A stretch of DNA of 64,000 nucleotides from Streptomyces lydicus. Its GTDB lineage: Bacteria; Actinomycetota; Actinomycetes; Streptomycetales; Streptomycetaceae. The translations under genes and the position numbers were made by a program. This document shows positions 8,626 to 17,042 of the stretch, piece by piece. The notes under the pieces were generated by a model. The model made no database searches, was not told the origin of the DNA, and saw nothing but the letters and a program-made list of their open reading frames with translations. Each line of letters opens with the position of its first letter. Positions within the stretch are counted from its first letter, which is position 1. The stretch spans positions 248,001 to 312,000 of the forward strand of contig NZ_JNZA01000012.1 of assembly GCF_000717345.1 (NCBI RefSeq). The letters are read 5' to 3'.

Positions 8626-8675
8626 TGACAACCGTAGGTTGACAGTCGGGGGAGTGTCAACCGGTGGTTGACAGT
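8626..8675. promoter_or_regulatory. Palindromic operator pair upstream of the HTH/Clp-N gene
   Basis: A perfect 8-3-8 inverted repeat, TGTCAACC-GGT-GGTTGACA, spans 8655-8673. A second copy with one mismatch, TGACAACC-GTA-GGTTGACA, spans 8626-8644. The centres are 29 bp apart and the sites abut the start codon at 8624. They are the obvious candidate binding sites for the adjacent HTH protein. Confidence 0.65.
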
Positions 8676-9013
8676 GGGTCCGGCCCGATCGGCGCTCGTG
8701 CTGTCACGGCGCTGCCGCCGGGGCGACTTCGCACCCCTCGGTCAATAGGGAATGACTCCGAAAGCTCAAATCTTCATCAAGTTGAATTTCTGTTGATAAG
8801 GTGCGGCCGGGTAGTTGAACCGTCACCGCCTGCCACCTGATCCGGCCTCTGGACCCTTCGAGTGTCACGTCCCGCCAAATGTCCACAATGGCCAGCCCTG
8901 AATTAGGTAAGGAATTCCGCGGAATATAACTATTCAGTCAACGCCACTGTGCAGGGCTCCGAATGCTCCCTACTCTGAGGCAACTTTTCGGCCAGTCCCT
9001 TGAAAGGCCAGCT
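8676..9013. other. AT-richer intergenic region
   Basis: This stretch is unusually AT-rich for the window, mainly 8740-8950. A 60-codon open frame at 8704-8886 (minus) has poor third-position GC and a TTA codon, so it may be a foreign or decayed fragment; I do not call it a gene. The promoter of the permease at 9014 should lie at the right end. Confidence 0.3.
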
Positions 9014-10651
9014 ATGGCAAGCGTTGACCAGATCGCGCCGTTGAAGGCACCCACACCAGGCTCACTCCGCAGGGACGTAGGACTCATCGGACTGATGTGG
9101 GCCTCCGTCGGCTCCATCATCGGATCGGGTTGGCTCTACGGAGCGCAGAAGGCCGTGGTCGTGGCCGGACCGGCCGCGATCATCTCCTGGAGCATCGGCG
9201 CCGTCGCGATCGTCCTCCTGGCCCTCGTGCACGCCGAACTCGGCGGTCTCTTCCCGGTGGCCGGCGGCACCGCGCGCTACCCGCACTACGCCTTCGGCGG
9301 CCTGGCCGGCATGTCCTTCGGCTGGTTCTCCTGGCTCCAGGCCGCGACCGTGGCTCCGATCGAGGTCGAGGCCATGATCGGCTACGCCGGCCACTGGTCC
9401 TGGGCCCAGGGACTCCTGAACACCAACGGCACCCTCACGACCAGCGGCTTCATCGTCGCCGTCGTCCTGATGGCGATCTTCGTCGCGGTGAACTTCCTCG
9501 GCGTGAAGGTGCTGGCGCACACCAACAGCGCGGCCACCTGGTGGAAGATCGCCGTACCCCTCGGGGCGATCTTCGTCATCGCGGCCACCAACTTCCACCC
9601 GCACAACTTCACCTCGCACGGCTTCGCGCCGTTCGGCGCCAAGGGCGTCCTCAGCGCCATCAGCACCAGCGGCATCATCTTCGCGCTGCTCGGCTTCGAG
9701 CAGGCCATCCAGCTCGCGGGGGAGAGCCGCAACCCCAAGCGTGACCTGCCCCGCGCCACCATCGGCTCCGTCGTGATCGGCGCGGTCATCTACACCCTCC
9801 TCCAGGTCGTCTACATCGGCGCACTGCCGCTGGCCTCCTTCGCGCACGGCTGGGCCAAGCTCAACTACGCGGGCATCAGCGGCCCCTGGGCCGGCCTGGC
9901 CACCGTCATCGGCCTGGGCTGGCTGGGCTGGGTGCTGTACGCCGACGCGATCGTGTCCCCCGGCGGCACCGGCCTGATCTACACGACCTCGACCTCGCGC
10001 ATCTCCTACGGCCTGAGCAAGAACGGCTACGCCCCCCGGCTCTTCGAGAAGACGGACGGCCGCGGCGTGCCGTGGTTCGGCCTGATCATCTCGTTCGTGA
10101 CCGGCGTCATCTGCTTCCTGCCGTTCCCGAGCTGGCAGGAGCTGGTCTCCTTCATCACCTCGGCCAGCGTCCTGATGTACGCCGGTGCCCCGCTGGCGTT
10201 CGGCGTCTTCCGCGACCGCCTGCCGAACCACGACCGCCCCTACCGCCTCCCCGGCGGCAACATCATCTCGCCGCTGTCCTTCGTCGTCGCGAGCCTGATC
10301 ATCTACTGGGCCGGCTGGGAGACCCTCCAGCGGCTCGGCTGGGCCATCGTGATCGGATACGTGCTGCTCGGCAGCTACGCCTGGTACGCCACGAAGAAGC
10401 AGCTGCCCAACGCCCCCCGGCTGGACTGGAAGGCCGCCCGGTGGCTGCCGGTCTACCTGATCGGCATGGGCCTCATCGCCTGGCAGGGCGGCTTCGGCGG
10501 CCAGAACCACATCCCGCTGTGGTGGGACATGGCCCTCATCGCGGCGTTCTCCGTGGGCATCTACTACTGGGCCCGCGCCAGCGCCGTCGGCGCCGCGGCG
10601 ATCGAGCAGAACATCGAGGAGGTCGCGGTCGTGGACGAGGGCGGTCACTGA
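9014..10651 (+). CDS. APC-superfamily amino acid permease
   Basis: A 545-residue integral membrane protein with about 12 hydrophobic segments, importing amino acids or related compounds across the cytoplasmic membrane. The first helix carries the substrate-binding glycine motif (MWASVGSIIGSGWLYGA). The loop HAELGGLFPVAGG and the later FGFEQAIQLAGE-type segment are typical of amino acid/polyamine/organocation transporters. ATG 9014 is preferred over ATG 8963 because GAAAGG precedes it. It is monocistronic and followed by a strong terminator at 10692. Substrate not predictable. Confidence 0.9.
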   Translation: MASVDQIAPLKAPTPGSLRRDVGLIGLMWASVGSIIGSGWLYGAQKAVVVAGPAAIISWSIGAVAIVLLALVHAELGGLFPVAGGTARYPHYAFGGLAGMSFGWFSWLQAATVAPIEVEAMIGYAGHWSWAQGLLNTNGTLTTSGFIVAVVLMAIFVAVNFLGVKVLAHTNSAATWWKIAVPLGAIFVIAATNFHPHNFTSHGFAPFGAKGVLSAISTSGIIFALLGFEQAIQLAGESRNPKRDLPRATIGSVVIGAVIYTLLQVVYIGALPLASFAHGWAKLNYAGISGPWAGLATVIGLGWLGWVLYADAIVSPGGTGLIYTTSTSRISYGLSKNGYAPRLFEKTDGRGVPWFGLIISFVTGVICFLPFPSWQELVSFITSASVLMYAGAPLAFGVFRDRLPNHDRPYRLPGGNIISPLSFVVASLIIYWAGWETLQRLGWAIVIGYVLLGSYAWYATKKQLPNAPRLDWKAARWLPVYLIGMGLIAWQGGFGGQNHIPLWWDMALIAAFSVGIYYWARASAVGAAAIEQNIEEVAVVDEGGH

Positions 10652-10691
10652 CCGGTTATCGCACGACCTGACGAACACCGAACAAGCCGAT

Positions 10692-10721
10692 GGGTCCGGC
10701 CGGGAAAAACCGGCCGGACCC
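10692..10721 (+). terminator. Intrinsic terminator hairpin of the permease gene
   Basis: A perfect 12-bp stem, GGGTCCGGCCGG with CCGGCCGGACCC, encloses a 6-nt loop GAAAAA, 40 nt after the permease stop codon. It is followed by CTCGGCTTTTCC. Confidence 0.85.
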
Positions 10722-10884
10722 CTCGGCTTTTCCGTTCTCGCTCGTGCCCGGAATTCCGGATCATTGACCGTTGGCTTGATCGTTGGCCGCTGTTCCGCCT
10801 ACGGGCCGGGTCTGCATTTCCGCATTGCCGGGCGGCGGGGGAGTGGTCCGTGGAGCGCGATGTCCCTTTCCGCGCAACGCACTT

Positions 10885-10929
10885 GGACGTACCTCGGGCG
10901 GACGTACTTCGGGCGGACGCACCTCACCG
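10885..10929. repeat. 15-bp tandem repeat, three copies
   Basis: Units GGACGTACCTCGGGC (10885-10899), GGACGTACTTCGGGC (10900-10914) and a diverged third copy (10915-10929). They lie in the gene-free stretch 10722-10968; nothing else was recognised there. Confidence 0.6.
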
Positions 10930-10968
10930 GATGTCGCCCCACGGGGTTTCACCCCACTCGTTCTGACG

Positions 10969-11469
10969 TCACAGGTAGGTGATGTCCCAGTGACTGCTCT
11001 CCCGGGCGTAAATATTGCCCGTGGAGGACTTGTACATGGGCGCGCCGTCGCCGCGCCGGCCGACGTACCGGAAGGCGTGCTTGATGTAGTTCGTGATGCA
11101 GCCGGTCGGACTGATGTCGACCTTGTAGCCGTTCCAGTGGCTGTACCGGCCGGGCGCGTGACCGGTCTCGGTGCCGCCGGTGATGGTCACCGCGCAGTGG
11201 CTGGCCCGCTTGAAGGTGATGATCCCGCTGACCGTCCCGGAATTGATGCGGCTGAAGGAGGTGCAGTGCCTGTTGTTCCGGTCCGAGCAGTGGCCGCTGG
11301 ACGTCCAGCTGATGCCGGCCGCGCGCAGCTTGCCGGCGGCTTGAGCATGCGTCAGCTTCGTACCGCTGGCGGCCGCGGGGTCAGCGGTGACGAGCGGCGC
11401 GACCACCGCGAGCGCGGTCAGAGCGGCGGCCGCGAGGCCGGTCCGGGCGGGCAGACGTGGCGAGATCAT
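10969..11469 (-). CDS. Secreted protein with M15 peptidase-like motifs
   Basis: A 166-residue protein with a Sec signal peptide (ATALTALAVVAPLVTADPAAA-type, cleavage near residue 35). The mature part has four or more Cys residues and the strings YSHWNGYKVDI and ESSHWDITYL. These resemble the zinc-binding S-H-x-x-G-x-x-x-D and H-W-D elements of M15 D-Ala-D-Ala peptidases, preceded by a GGTETGHAPG segment. A cell-wall peptidase is therefore possible, but overall similarity was not checked. ATG 11467-11469 has GAAGGGAA upstream; longer frames lack this and a signal peptide. Confidence 0.65.
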   Translation of the reverse strand: MISPRLPARTGLAAAALTALAVVAPLVTADPAAASGTKLTHAQAAGKLRAAGISWTSSGHCSDRNNRHCTSFSRINSGTVSGIITFKRASHCAVTITGGTETGHAPGRYSHWNGYKVDISPTGCITNYIKHAFRYVGRRGDGAPMYKSSTGNIYARESSHWDITYL

Positions 11470-11748
11470 CGGGTTCCCTTCGTGAGGACAGCGGTGACGG
11501 CGGTGCGGGGCGGCTCGGGCGGCTGCGCTTCCCGGCCCGACGGCACCTCGCCGGACCGGGTGGCACCGTCTGCCGCCCTCGCCGCACCGAGCATGTCGCC
11601 TCGGCCGCCGCTTGAAACACGCCGTCGCCCAGGAAGGGACCGGGTGGGACGTCGTAGGCCCTGAGCTGCTGGGATGCCCGGAGCGGTGCGGCGCGCCTGG
11701 GACGTACGACACGCCACCGGCGCGGGGACGCCGGGGCCCGGACACACC

Positions 11749-11786
11749 GAATGGGTGCGGCAACAGTCGTGTTGCCGCACCCATTC
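11749..11786 (-). terminator. Strong hairpin downstream of the His-rich secreted peptide gene
   Basis: A perfect 17-bp inverted repeat, GAATGGGTGCGGCAACA and its complement, encloses a 4-nt loop GTCG. It lies about 95 bp beyond the stop codon of the minus-strand gene at 11882, so it probably terminates it. The rest of 11470-11881 holds no supported gene. Confidence 0.7.
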
Positions 11787-11881
11787 GCCGCAGTCGGCCC
11801 GAAGGCCGAGCCGTCAGCCGACGAGCGACGATCCCGGGCAGCGGCACGGAGGCCGGGCCGCTGTCCGGGATCGGACCCGCC

Positions 11882-12190
11882 CTAGCGCATCAGCGCGCCA
11901 CCGCCGGTGTGCACGCCGCCGATCGGACGGTAGTCATGCCTGCGGTGGTGGTGCCTGCACCCGTAGAAGCGGTGGTGGCAGTGACGGTGGTGCCTGCACT
12001 CGCGGTGGCGCGACCACCCGTGGCCGTCACCGTCACCTCTCCCGTAACTGTCGCGGTCGTGGCCGATCGACGAGGAGCTGACGTCGGTGGCGCGGAGCTC
12101 GGCCACGGGCGAGGCGGACGCCGTGGGGGCGGCGACCGCGAGAAGCGCGGTCATGACCGCGGAGGCAAAGAGCGTACGGGCAGTGCGCAC
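11882..12190 (-). CDS. Small secreted His/Arg-rich protein ending in GGVHTGGG
   Basis: A 102-residue protein with a signal peptide (MRTARTLFASAVMTALLAVA, cleavage after ASA). The mature half is extremely rich in His, Arg and Cys (HRECRHHRHCHHRFYGCRHH), which suggests metal or polyanion binding. It ends GGVHTGGGALMR. The same GGVHTGGG string ends the chaplin-like protein at 20619. I chose GTG at 12188-12190 because AAAGGA lies about 8 nt upstream; the longer frame would start at a TTG that forms part of this ribosome binding site. No known function. Confidence 0.7.
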   Translation of the reverse strand: MRTARTLFASAVMTALLAVAAPTASASPVAELRATDVSSSSIGHDRDSYGRGDGDGHGWSRHRECRHHRHCHHRFYGCRHHHRRHDYRPIGGVHTGGGALMR

Positions 12191-13128
12191 GGCAGATGTT
12201 CCTTTCAACTACTGCGAAGGCGACACAGCGTCGGCCTTCTGTATCGCAGAAGCGATATGCCTCACAGTCGGCCGTCGCGCACTGAAGCACCACTCGGGAG
12301 CGCCGCTCGGGAACGCGGAAATGCGCTCTCCGGGTGGTCTCGGCGCGAAATTGACTCTGTGGGGCGAACGGAGCGCTGCGCCCGGGTTTCGGCCGCACTC
12401 GGCACGCCACTTTTTTGACGCACCCTCCACCGGTGCGGCGCTGTGCCACCACGGCCGCGCCGCGCCGCACCGCACCGGATGTCCCGCTGGGAGCCGCCCC
12501 GGGCAGGTGCGGCGCGCCAGTCTCCTCGCTCCGCCTCCAGCGCCGCACGGGGACCACAGCTGCCGCACGACATCGTTATCCACGACCGCGTCGTCCCGGG
12601 CCTGTATCCCTCACCATGCGCCCGACGCGCCTTTTCTGACGCCGGAAAACCCTGAGGCCGGAAGTGGCGGAGTGAGCACCGAGTCCGGCGTCACCGGTTC
12701 AAGGGCGGGCGTTCGCACCCCCGGATCGTGGACCGCGCCGCGCGCCGGCCGCGGAGCTTCGGCCTCGGTGCCGTCCTCGTCCCCGGTAGCGCGCGATCGC
12801 CCCTCGCCCCCGCTCCACCCGCGTCCGGAAAACGGCCCCTATTGAGCAGTGCAATTGCCTCACGCTATCGCCCGGCGGCGTGAGTTACTTCACAGTAGGC
12901 ATTGGTGGATGAAGGCACCGAAGGGCTCGCGGAGCGGTGGTCCGGCCCGAAGTGGCCCATCGGCAGGCGTAAATACGCACGTTGGCGCGTGAGAGCGCAC
13001 GGAAGGGGTAGGAGAGCGGCCCTGGTTACGCGGCTCATTGTTTCCGCAGTCGGTCCGGGACGTTAATGGCAGGAAGCTGCCCGATCTTTCTGTTCTCCTT
13101 CCCGGGCATCTGGTTACACTCACCCCCC
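12191..13128. other. 938-bp gene-free stretch
   Basis: Only overlapping shadow frames with low-complexity Arg/Ala/Pro translations are present and none has a credible ribosome binding site. The left end contains the promoter of the minus-strand His-rich gene; the right end (about 13030-13128) should contain that of the envelope cluster beginning at 13129. No repeat or RNA feature was recognised. Confidence 0.4.
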
Positions 13129-13554
13129 ATGCGAACCGCTTCCCCCCACAGCATTCGCCCCGGTAAGACGCGCAATAGTCCCGTATTTGTCGACACTTCA
13201 GGCAGGCGTCGACGCTTCCTGGGACGCGCGGCGTTGACCGTAGGGTGCATGTGCACCGGATATCTCGTCCTCCTCGTCGTCGTGTTCGGCGGCCTCCTGC
13301 AACCGGGCCCCCAACCGGCGCCGGGACAGGCCGACCCACTCCCGGACCCCGCCGGGCACCACGCACCCGCAGGCCCGGACGACCCCCGCCGACCCGGGCC
13401 GTCCGAGGAGCCGTCCGGCGCCGCCGGCTCGGCCGTGCCCGCAGGCCGGCACTCCTCCCGGGCCCCCGGCCCCGCCGATACCGACCCCGGCCACAGCGCC
13501 CCCACCCGCAGAGCCTCTGCCGACGCCGGCCCCGCCGACGCCCCCGCCCCGTGA
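13129..13554 (+). CDS. Single-pass membrane protein with Pro-rich tail
   Basis: A 141-residue protein. A basic N-terminus (GRRRRFLGRAALTVG) leads into one hydrophobic segment (TGYLVLLVVVFGGLL) at about residues 41-58, followed by a long Pro/Ala/Gly/Ser/Asp-rich extracytoplasmic tail without a fold signature. It is the first gene of an apparent cluster with the glycosyltransferase fusion (13711) and the LCP protein (15846) in the same direction, so a role in cell-envelope polymer assembly is plausible. No family was recognised. Confidence 0.65.
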   Translation: MRTASPHSIRPGKTRNSPVFVDTSGRRRRFLGRAALTVGCMCTGYLVLLVVVFGGLLQPGPQPAPGQADPLPDPAGHHAPAGPDDPRRPGPSEEPSGAAGSAVPAGRHSSRAPGPADTDPGHSAPTRRASADAGPADAPAP

Positions 13555-13710
13555 GATCCGCTGACGGACCGGTGAACTCCGCCCGCCGGGCGCGATAGCT
13601 CCCCGGTACCGCCCGCGGCGTTTGTCCGCCCGCGCTCGACGCCATGCCGTACGGGCGCGGGCGGACGACGCCGCGCACGTGGCACGAATCCTCGACAGAA
13701 AGGGCCCACT

Positions 13711-15810
13711 GTGGCGTTGTCGGAACAGGGGCGGCACGCACTGCGTCACCCCCCACGCTGGCACTGGTTACTGCTGCTGCTGATCCTCCCCATAGTCGCC
13801 GTCTCGCTCCTCTTCGAAGGCTGGACCACCCACGAGGTCGACGGCGCCCGCACGCGCCGGGCCTGCACCAGCCCCATACCCCGGTCGGCGGACAACGGGG
13901 CCCCGGTGCTCCGTGTCACCGGTGACGGCGCCGAAACCGTGCAGATGCCGCACCGGACCGCCGCGCTGACCTTCGACGGGGGACCCGACCCCGTATGGAC
14001 CCCGCGCCTCCTCGACCTGCTGCGCGCGCACCACGCACACGCCACCTTCTTCCTCTACGGAACCCAGGCGGCGCGTCACCCGGACCTGGTCCGCCGGATC
14101 CACGACGAGGGCCACGAGATCGGCTCGTACACCTACACCGGAGGGGACCTGGGCAGCGCCTCACCGGTCCGCTCCCAGCTGGAACTCTCCCTCACCCAGA
14201 CCGCCCTGGCCGGCGCGGCATCCGTCAACACCCGGCTGCTGCGCCTGCCGCACACCACCACCGCCGACACGATGTGCGGGGCCGAATGGTCGGCCGCACG
14301 ACGCGCCTCCGACGACGGCTACCTCCTCGTCGCCGCCACCGCCCGCTCCCGCAAGCCCCCGCTGGGCGTCGTACGGCAGTACAGCCACAGCGCCCTGGGC
14401 TACCAGGAGGCGACGAAGCTGCTCGACGATCCCGAGGTGGGCCGCTTCACCACCGTCACGAGCGGCCTCGGGCGACCCTCGCTCACCACGCCGGCGTCCC
14501 TGCTCCAGCGCCTCCAGGGCAACGCCCTGATCTGGACGCAATCCCTCGGGCACCGCTTCGCGCGCTCGATGACCTGGGCGCTGGGCATCGCGGGCGGCCT
14601 CGGCATCCTCCGGCTCGTACTCCTCGCCGGCCTCGCCCGCGTGCATGTGCGGCGCCAGCGCAGGCACCGGTCCGGGGCGCCCTGGCTCCGCGAGGTGAAC
14701 GACCCGGTCACGGTGCTGGTCCCGGCGCACAACGAAGAGGCGGGCGTCGAGGCCACCTTGCGCTCACTGCTCGCCTCCACCCACCGCGACCTGCAGATCA
14801 TCGTCATCGACGACGGCTCGACGGACCGGACCGCGGAGATCGCCCGCGGGGTCGGCGATCCACGGGTGACCGTGGTGCAACAGCCCAACTCCGGAAAGCC
14901 CGGGGCCCTCGGCACGGGTTTGAGCTACGCGCGTTGCGACATCATCGTCATGATCGACGCCGACACGGTCTTCGAGCCGGACGCCCTCCACCGGCTCATC
15001 CAGCCCCTCGCCGACCCGACCATCGGCGCGGTCAGCGGGAACACCAAGGTGGGCAACCGGAGCCGCCTGCTGGGCAAATGGCAGCACCTGGAGTACGTCC
15101 TCGGCTTCAACCTGGACCGCCGGATGTTCGAGGTGCTCGAATGCATGCCGACGGTGCCCGGAGCCATCGGCGCCTTCCGCCGGGACGCGCTGACGGCCAT
15201 CGGCGGCATCAGCGACGACACCCTCGCCGAGGACACCGACCTCACCATGGCGCTGTGGCGGGTGGGCCGGCGCGTCGTCTACGAGGAGCGGGCCGTCGCC
15301 TGGACCGAAGTCCCCAGTACCTTCAGCCAGTTGTGGCGACAGCGCTACCGCTGGTGCTACGGCACGCTCCAGTCGATGTGGAAGCACCGCCACGCCGTCT
15401 TCGAGGTCGGACCGGCCGGCCGCTTCGGCCGCCGCGGGCTGACCTACCTCGCGCTGTTCCAGATCGTCCTGCCGCTGTTCGCGCCGGTCGTCGACGTCTT
15501 CGCCCTGTACGGCGTGTGCTTCGGCGACACCGGGCAGGCCGTCGGGGTCTGGCTGGCCTTCCTCGCCGTCCAGTTGGTCACCGCGGCGTACGCACTGCGG
15601 CTGGACCACGAGAGACTGCGCGACCTGTGGGCCCTGCCCCTCCAGCTGTTCGTCTACCGGCAGCTGCTGTACCTCGTGGTCATCCAGTCCGTGGTCACCG
15701 CCCTGCTCGGCACCCGACTGAAATGGCACCGCATGCACCGCTCCGGCACCGCCAACCAGCATCTGCTCCGGGAGCCCGCCCCGCAGCCGACCGGCCTGGC
15801 GTCGAAGTGA
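13711..15810 (+). CDS. Polysaccharide deacetylase-like (catalytically dead) / GT2 glycosyltransferase fusion
   Basis: A 699-residue membrane protein: N-terminal TM helix (residues 19-38), NodB deacetylase-like domain (about 83-270), TM helix, processive GT2 domain (about 333-560), then C-terminal TM helices. GT2 motifs are intact: VLVPAHNEE, DDGST, MIDADT, EDTD and QRYRW. The NodB part has lost its metal site: TFDGGP (residues 87-92) replaces TFDDGP, and SYTYTGG (139-145) replaces the H-T-x-x-H motif. Deacetylation is therefore unlikely, while glycan polymerisation remains likely. The GTG start at 13711 has AGAAAGG upstream. Codon 20 is TTA (13768-13770), so translation should depend on bldA tRNA. 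It precedes an LCP ligase by 35 bp. Confidence 0.9.
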   Translation: MALSEQGRHALRHPPRWHWLLLLLILPIVAVSLLFEGWTTHEVDGARTRRACTSPIPRSADNGAPVLRVTGDGAETVQMPHRTAALTFDGGPDPVWTPRLLDLLRAHHAHATFFLYGTQAARHPDLVRRIHDEGHEIGSYTYTGGDLGSASPVRSQLELSLTQTALAGAASVNTRLLRLPHTTTADTMCGAEWSAARRASDDGYLLVAATARSRKPPLGVVRQYSHSALGYQEATKLLDDPEVGRFTTVTSGLGRPSLTTPASLLQRLQGNALIWTQSLGHRFARSMTWALGIAGGLGILRLVLLAGLARVHVRRQRRHRSGAPWLREVNDPVTVLVPAHNEEAGVEATLRSLLASTHRDLQIIVIDDGSTDRTAEIARGVGDPRVTVVQQPNSGKPGALGTGLSYARCDIIVMIDADTVFEPDALHRLIQPLADPTIGAVSGNTKVGNRSRLLGKWQHLEYVLGFNLDRRMFEVLECMPTVPGAIGAFRRDALTAIGGISDDTLAEDTDLTMALWRVGRRVVYEERAVAWTEVPSTFSQLWRQRYRWCYGTLQSMWKHRHAVFEVGPAGRFGRRGLTYLALFQIVLPLFAPVVDVFALYGVCFGDTGQAVGVWLAFLAVQLVTAAYALRLDHERLRDLWALPLQLFVYRQLLYLVVIQSVVTALLGTRLKWHRMHRSGTANQHLLREPAPQPTGLASK

Positions 15811-15845
15811 CCGGGCAGATCGAAAGGACCGAGGAGAGTGAAGCA

Positions 15846-16970
15846 ATGAACGACCCGCGCGGCCCGCGGGCCGGTGCGCCGGGACCGGGACTGCCGGCCG
15901 GCCACGAGGCGACCGGACCCGGCGCGGGCGAGGCTTCCGCCGGTCGTGCCACGGGCCCCCGGAGCCACCGTTCGCGGCGGAAACGGCCGCTGCGGCGGCT
16001 CGCCGTGACGCTGCTCGTCCTGCTCCTGGGCATCCCCGCCGGGGCCTTCGCCTGGGCCGACGGCAAGCTCAACAGCACGGTCGACCTCGGTGGCACGCCG
16101 GAGGAGCGCCACCGGAGCGGCAAGGGCACCAACTACCTCCTCGTCGGCTCCGACAGCAGGGCCGGGCTGACCGACCGGGAGAAGCACGAACTGCACACCG
16201 GATCGGCCGGTGGCCGCCGTACGGACTCGATGATCCTGCTGCACACCGGCGCGGGCGGCACCACGATGGTGAGCCTGCCGCGGGACTCGTGGCTGACCGT
16301 CCCGGCGCACACCAGCCCCATGACCGGGAAGCGCCACGCCCCGGAGAAGAACAAACTGAACGCCGCGTTCGCGCTCGGCGGTCCGAAGATGCTGGTGAAC
16401 ACCATCGAACACAACACCGGCCTGACCATCGACCACTACGTGGAGGTCGGCTTCGCCGGCTTCGTGAATCTCGTCGACGCGGTCGGCGGCGTCCCGATGT
16501 GCCTGGAGCGGGATCTGAAGGACGAGAAGTCGGGCGCCGACCTCAAGAAGGGCTGTCAGACCCTCGACGGCACCGCGGCGCTCGCCTTCGTCCGTCAGCG
16601 CCACCAGGAGAAGGCGGGCGACCTGGGGCGTACCCGCAACCAGCAGAAGTTCCTCTCCGCCCTCGCCCACCGGGCGGGCACACCGGGCACGCTGCTCGAC
16701 CCGATCGCGCTGTACTCCGTGCTCGACGCCGGACTGGAGACACTCGTGGTCGACCGGGACACCGGTCTGCTGGATCTCAGCCGGCTGTTCGAGGCGGTCC
16801 GCGGGGTCACCGCCGGGCACGGCAAGCAGCTCAACGTCCCGGTGGCCGGCATCGGAGTGCCCACCTCCAAGGGCAGCGCGGTGCTCTGGGACCGGGCGCG
16901 GGCGGCGCAGCTGTTCAGCGCCCTCCACGACGACCGCCCGGTGCCCGTACAGGACGGACGGCACCGGTGA
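15846..16970 (+). CDS. LytR-CpsA-Psr (LCP) family protein
   Basis: A 374-residue membrane-anchored LCP protein; the family transfers lipid-linked glycopolymers onto peptidoglycan. After a Gly/Pro-rich cytoplasmic segment and one TM helix (AVTLLVLLLGIPAGAFAWA), the domain shows NYLLVGSDSRAG, RRTDSMILLHT, VSLPRDSWLTV and LDGTAALAFVRQRH, with the conserved Arg and Asp residues that bind the polyprenyl phosphate. ATG 15846 has GAGGAG about 8 nt upstream. The 35-bp gap after the GT2 fusion implies co-transcription and a shared polymer: synthesis by the former, wall attachment by this protein. Confidence 0.92.
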   Translation: MNDPRGPRAGAPGPGLPAGHEATGPGAGEASAGRATGPRSHRSRRKRPLRRLAVTLLVLLLGIPAGAFAWADGKLNSTVDLGGTPEERHRSGKGTNYLLVGSDSRAGLTDREKHELHTGSAGGRRTDSMILLHTGAGGTTMVSLPRDSWLTVPAHTSPMTGKRHAPEKNKLNAAFALGGPKMLVNTIEHNTGLTIDHYVEVGFAGFVNLVDAVGGVPMCLERDLKDEKSGADLKKGCQTLDGTAALAFVRQRHQEKAGDLGRTRNQQKFLSALAHRAGTPGTLLDPIALYSVLDAGLETLVVDRDTGLLDLSRLFEAVRGVTAGHGKQLNVPVAGIGVPTSKGSAVLWDRARAAQLFSALHDDRPVPVQDGRHR

Positions 16971-17042
16971 GGGCGGCAGGCACCGGAAAGGCCGGCCGGC
17001 GCCGGTGCGGACGGTCGGTGCGGGTGGCGGAGACGGCGGGGA

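Noticed and set aside
8704..8886. 60-codon minus-strand frame in the AT-richer region before the permease
   Set aside because: Low third-position GC, a TTA codon, no ribosome binding site and no recognisable family.
10885..10929. 15-bp tandem repeats considered as a CRISPR-like array
   Set aside because: The units are directly adjacent without spacers, only three copies, and no cas genes are present.
12191..13128. Several overlapping frames of 70-250 codons on both strands
   Set aside because: Translations are Arg/Pro/Ala-rich shadows without start signals; no evidence of a gene.
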